A DNA stretch of 7,620 nt from Spirochaetaceae bacterium (GTDB taxonomy: Bacteria > Spirochaetota > Spirochaetia > Treponematales > Breznakiellaceae), in the NCBI GenBank assembly GCA_031280115.1, contig JAITHF010000203.1:1-7620 (forward strand), given 5' to 3'. The notes beneath the pieces are model-generated. The model did no database searches and was not told where the DNA came from. It saw only the letters and a list, made by a program, of their open reading frames with translations. Positions within the stretch are counted from its first letter, which is position 1; each line of letters opens with the position of its first letter. Positions 6,011-7,620 of this stretch are shown one piece after another. Made by a program: the position numbers and the translations under genes.

Positions 6011-6038
6011 TTGACTTTTACCGCAGGCAGGCAACAAT
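6011..6038 (+). promoter_or_regulatory. weak candidate promoter for the small coiled-coil gene
   Basis: TTGACT (6011-6016) and AACAAT (6033-6038) are separated by 16 bp. A closer TACAAT (6056-6061) resembles a -10 but has no good -35. No T-tailed terminator separates this from the GH57 gene, so read-through from upstream is also possible. Confidence 0.3.
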
Positions 6039-6086
6039 TAAAACAGCAAAGACAATACAATAGAAATGTTTTCTGAGGAGTGACCT

Positions 6087-6422
6087 ATGGGTATCAACGA
6101 AATCGGCGAAAAGATGAAGGGGCTTTTGGAGCAGGGCGCCCAGACATCGAAAGATCTGGCTTCAAAGGCCGGGGCAAAGGCGCAGAATCTGGGGGAACAG
6201 GGCGTGCTGGCTCTGGATATTAAGAAATTACAGGGCCAGATAAAAAAACTTCATGAGCGCCTGGGGAAAGAAGCCTATGAAATCTTTGGGAACCAGGGTT
6301 TCCCTGTAGTAAGCGCGGAAGATCCGGTGGTTAAAGCGATTCTCGACGAGATTACTGCGGCGCAAGAAAGCCTGAACCGGAAAGAAGCGGAACTGCGGGA
6401 AAAAAAAGAGGCCCGCATCTAG
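6087..6422 (+). CDS. small charged coiled-coil protein of unknown function
   Basis: I do not recognise a named family for this 111-residue protein. It has no signal peptide or membrane segment. Residues 1-40 are helical and Ala/Gly/Lys-rich (GAQTSKDLASKAGAKAQNLG at 17-36). Residues about 43-67 form an amphipathic helix (LDIKKLQGQIKKLHERLGKE at 43-62). A short break with GNQGFP (68-73) follows, then a highly charged helix (about 79-110) ending in EAELREKKEAR. The overall shape, a helical lead, a coiled-coil hairpin and a lysine/glutamate tail, resembles small cytoplasmic scaffold or stress-associated proteins found in many bacteria, but that is resemblance only. Translation is well supported: GAGGAG (6075-6080) lies 6 nt before the ATG. 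An imperfectly placed stem (GCCCGC 6411-6416 with GCGGGC 6426-6431) covers the stop codon and lacks a T tail. Confidence 0.8.
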   Translation: MGINEIGEKMKGLLEQGAQTSKDLASKAGAKAQNLGEQGVLALDIKKLQGQIKKLHERLGKEAYEIFGNQGFPVVSAEDPVVKAILDEITAAQESLNRKEAELREKKEARI

Positions 6423-6441
6423 CCGGCGGGCGCAGCGTGAT

Positions 6442-6480
6442 TTAACCATTTTCTAACCGTTTCCTTATATATTTTTAACA
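6442..6480 (+). promoter_or_regulatory. putative Pho-type box upstream of the PstS gene
   Basis: Hexamers TTAACC (6442-6447), CTAACC (6453-6458), CTTATA (6464-6469) and TTAACA (6475-6480) lie at exactly 11-bp spacing. Three closely resemble the TTAACA units of Bacillus PhoP boxes; PhoB sites also have 11-bp periodicity. The position, 47-85 bases before the start codon of a phosphate-binding protein gene, fits phosphate-starvation control. A TATATT (6468-6473) inside the array and CATGAT (6490-6495) just after it are possible -10 elements; neither is convincing. No phoB/phoR gene is in the window. Confidence 0.5.
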
Positions 6481-6526
6481 AACCGAACGCATGATACACC
6501 CATCTTATCTTATATAAGGAGTTGCC

Positions 6527-7348
6527 ATGAAATTGGTTATGGCGTTTATGGCGGGGCTTATGGCGCTTGGTTCGTGCAAGGCCCGGCAGGCTGAAAGCGG
6601 CGGCGCAGGGCCTACAGGGTATACCATTGAGATTGCCGGTTCCACCTCGGTGGCGCCGTTAATGGAAATGCTTGTTAGCGGCTATCTAAAGAGCAGGCCC
6701 GGGGTAAAAATTAACATTAACGGCACCGGCTCGTCTGACGGCATCAAGGCCGCCGCCGCCGGCACCAGCGAACTGGGTATGTCAAGCCGGGCGTTATCCC
6801 CGTCGGAAAAAGGGCTGGGCTTGGAGGAGCGGGTTATCGCGGCAGACGGCATCGCCGTGGCGGTGCATCCCAGTAATCCTGTCACGAACCTTACTATCGA
6901 GGGGATACGGCGGATTTACTCAGGGGAGATTACCCGGTGGGACGAGGCGGGGGCCGGCAAGGCCGGCAGGATCGCCGTGGTTTCCCGGGAGCCCGGCTCC
7001 GGAACCAGAGGCGCCTTTGAGGAGCTTATCGCCCTTAAAGACAAGCTGGTCCTGGGGGCAACCGAGTTTGACGGCACCGGCGCCATAAAAGCGGAGGTCT
7101 CCCGAAACCCTGAGGCTATCGGCTATCTTTCCCTCGGCTCTCTTGACCGCTCGGTAAAGGCGGTCAGCATCGAGGGGGTGGAGGCTTCCGCCGCCAATGT
7201 GCGCTCCGGCTCCTACCTGATGGCGCGGCCATTTATACTCCTTTACCGGAAAACCATCCGCCCTGAAGCCTCGGAGTTTCTGGATTGGATACTCGGCCCT
7301 GAGGGGCAGGAGGCGGTCAGCAGGAACTGGGTGCCTGTTACCCTCTAG
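6527..7348 (+). CDS. pstS: PstS-like phosphate ABC transporter substrate-binding lipoprotein
   Basis: The protein would bind phosphate outside the inner membrane and deliver it to a PstCAB transporter. The 273-residue product starts with a short signal peptide (1-16) and a relaxed lipobox, LGSC, with Cys17 as the lipidation site. Family motifs follow: IAGSTSVAPLMEML (36-49), INGTGSSDGIKAAAAGTSELGMSSR (split at 64-72 and 73-88), then VHPSNPV (113-119), IRRIYSGEITRW (127-138) and the phosphate-loop segment SREPGSGTRGAFEE (153-166). The C-terminal YLMARPFILLY and FLDWILGPEGQ (251-261) are also typical. The length is normal for shorter PstS proteins. AAGGAG (6516-6521) lies 5 nt before the ATG. 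No pstC, pstA, pstB or phoU lies immediately downstream; the stop codon is followed within ten bases by the repeat and a terminator, so the gene looks monocistronic. Binding of another oxyanion cannot be excluded. Confidence 0.92.
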   Translation: MKLVMAFMAGLMALGSCKARQAESGGAGPTGYTIEIAGSTSVAPLMEMLVSGYLKSRPGVKININGTGSSDGIKAAAAGTSELGMSSRALSPSEKGLGLEERVIAADGIAVAVHPSNPVTNLTIEGIRRIYSGEITRWDEAGAGKAGRIAVVSREPGSGTRGAFEELIALKDKLVLGATEFDGTGAIKAEVSRNPEAIGYLSLGSLDRSVKAVSIEGVEASAANVRSGSYLMARPFILLYRKTIRPEASEFLDWILGPEGQEAVSRNWVPVTL

Positions 7349-7558
7349 CCCCCTGCGCCCCCTGCGGGGGGTTTACGTGCTTCTTGCGGCGGGAGGGTTT
7401 GCAATTTTAGTCACAACCCTGAAGATGCGCCTCATCGCGCTTCGATAGCGTGAGCGGCGCAGCGCAGGAAGCCTTGGGTTGGGGGTTTGGGGGAACTGGT
7501 CCCCCCAAATTTTCTTTAAGAGGCGCGAAAGCGCCGATAATTTTTATTATACCAACAG
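7349..7558 (+). repeat. dispersed intergenic repeat, right copy
   Basis: The copy begins right after the pstS stop codon and is the reverse complement of the element at 61-380. In order it has the CCCCCTGCGGGGG hairpin (7358-7370), the segment 7401-7440 that is nearly identical to the other copy, a terminator-like stem (7486-7509), a GGCGC-GAAA-GCGCC hairpin (7522-7535) and an AT-rich tail matching the far end of the left copy. It has one 56-bp unit instead of two and lacks the long apical insert. It has no coding potential. Positions 7559-7620 hold only one hairpin. Confidence 0.8.
7486..7516 (+). terminator. intrinsic terminator of pstS within the repeat
   Basis: TTTGGGGG (7486-7493) pairs perfectly with CCCCCAAA (7502-7509) around an 8-nt loop and is followed directly by TTTTCTTT (7510-7517). 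This is the form of a Rho-independent terminator for the rightward pstS transcript, about 140 nt after the stop codon. The same stem sequence exists in the left copy of the repeat. Confidence 0.65.
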
Positions 7559-7564
7559 AGCGCG

Positions 7565-7593
7565 GCGGGAAAACCGGTTTTTCCGGTTCCCGC
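7565..7593. other. strong hairpin at the right edge
   Basis: GCGGGAAAACCGG (7565-7577) pairs with CCGGTTCCCGC (7583-7593) around a TTTTT loop, leaving a two-base A bulge. No T run follows within the window on either strand. It may be a second repeat type or the terminator of a gene beyond the window. Confidence 0.4.
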
Positions 7594-7620
7594 GGAGACC
7601 TTCCGCGTTACCGCGCAAAC

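Overview
The window looks like chromosomal DNA of a GC-rich spirochaete, most likely a treponeme of the termite-gut type (Treponema primitia / azotonutricium group). This is inferred from three things: a DUF4912 gene overlapping a GH57/DUF1957 gene, an SUMF1-fold protein with an extra N-terminal helical region, and a short, relaxed lipobox on the PstS-like protein. No rRNA, tRNA, transposase, integrase, phage gene or CRISPR array was seen. Six protein genes are supported.

Layout. Positions 1-384 contain no gene and hold a complex intergenic repeat. Two genes on the minus strand follow: an SUMF1/FGE-fold protein (385-1644) and, upstream of it, a membrane methyl-accepting chemotaxis protein (1711-3525, probable TTG start). 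A divergent control region (about 3526-3661) carries two sigma70-like promoters back to back, with their -35 boxes in the arms of a perfect 10-bp inverted repeat. Four genes run on the plus strand: a DUF4912 protein with a SAP/Rho-N-like N terminus (3662-4417), a GH57/DUF1957 protein overlapping it by 8 bp (4410-5990), a small coiled-coil protein (6087-6422) and a PstS-like phosphate-binding lipoprotein (6527-7348). Positions 7349-7620 hold a second, inverted copy of the repeat found at the left end.

How the parts may work together. The DUF4912 and GH57 proteins look like a translationally coupled cytoplasmic pair, but the GH57 protein has Gly where the family has its nucleophile Glu and Asn where it has its acid/base Asp. 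It may therefore bind glucan or regulate rather than branch it. The PstS gene has an 11-bp-periodic array of TTAACA-like hexamers upstream, resembling a PhoP/PhoB box, which would link it to phosphate limitation. The chemoreceptor and SUMF1 genes may be one transcript from the minus-strand promoter.

The most distinctive non-coding feature is the repeat. Related copies begin a few bases after the stop codons of two unrelated genes, SUMF1 (left) and pstS (right), in the same orientation relative to the gene they follow. Both contain a potential terminator stem, so the element looks like a dispersed 3'-end or terminator module. The two copies also form an inverted pair around the whole six-gene block.
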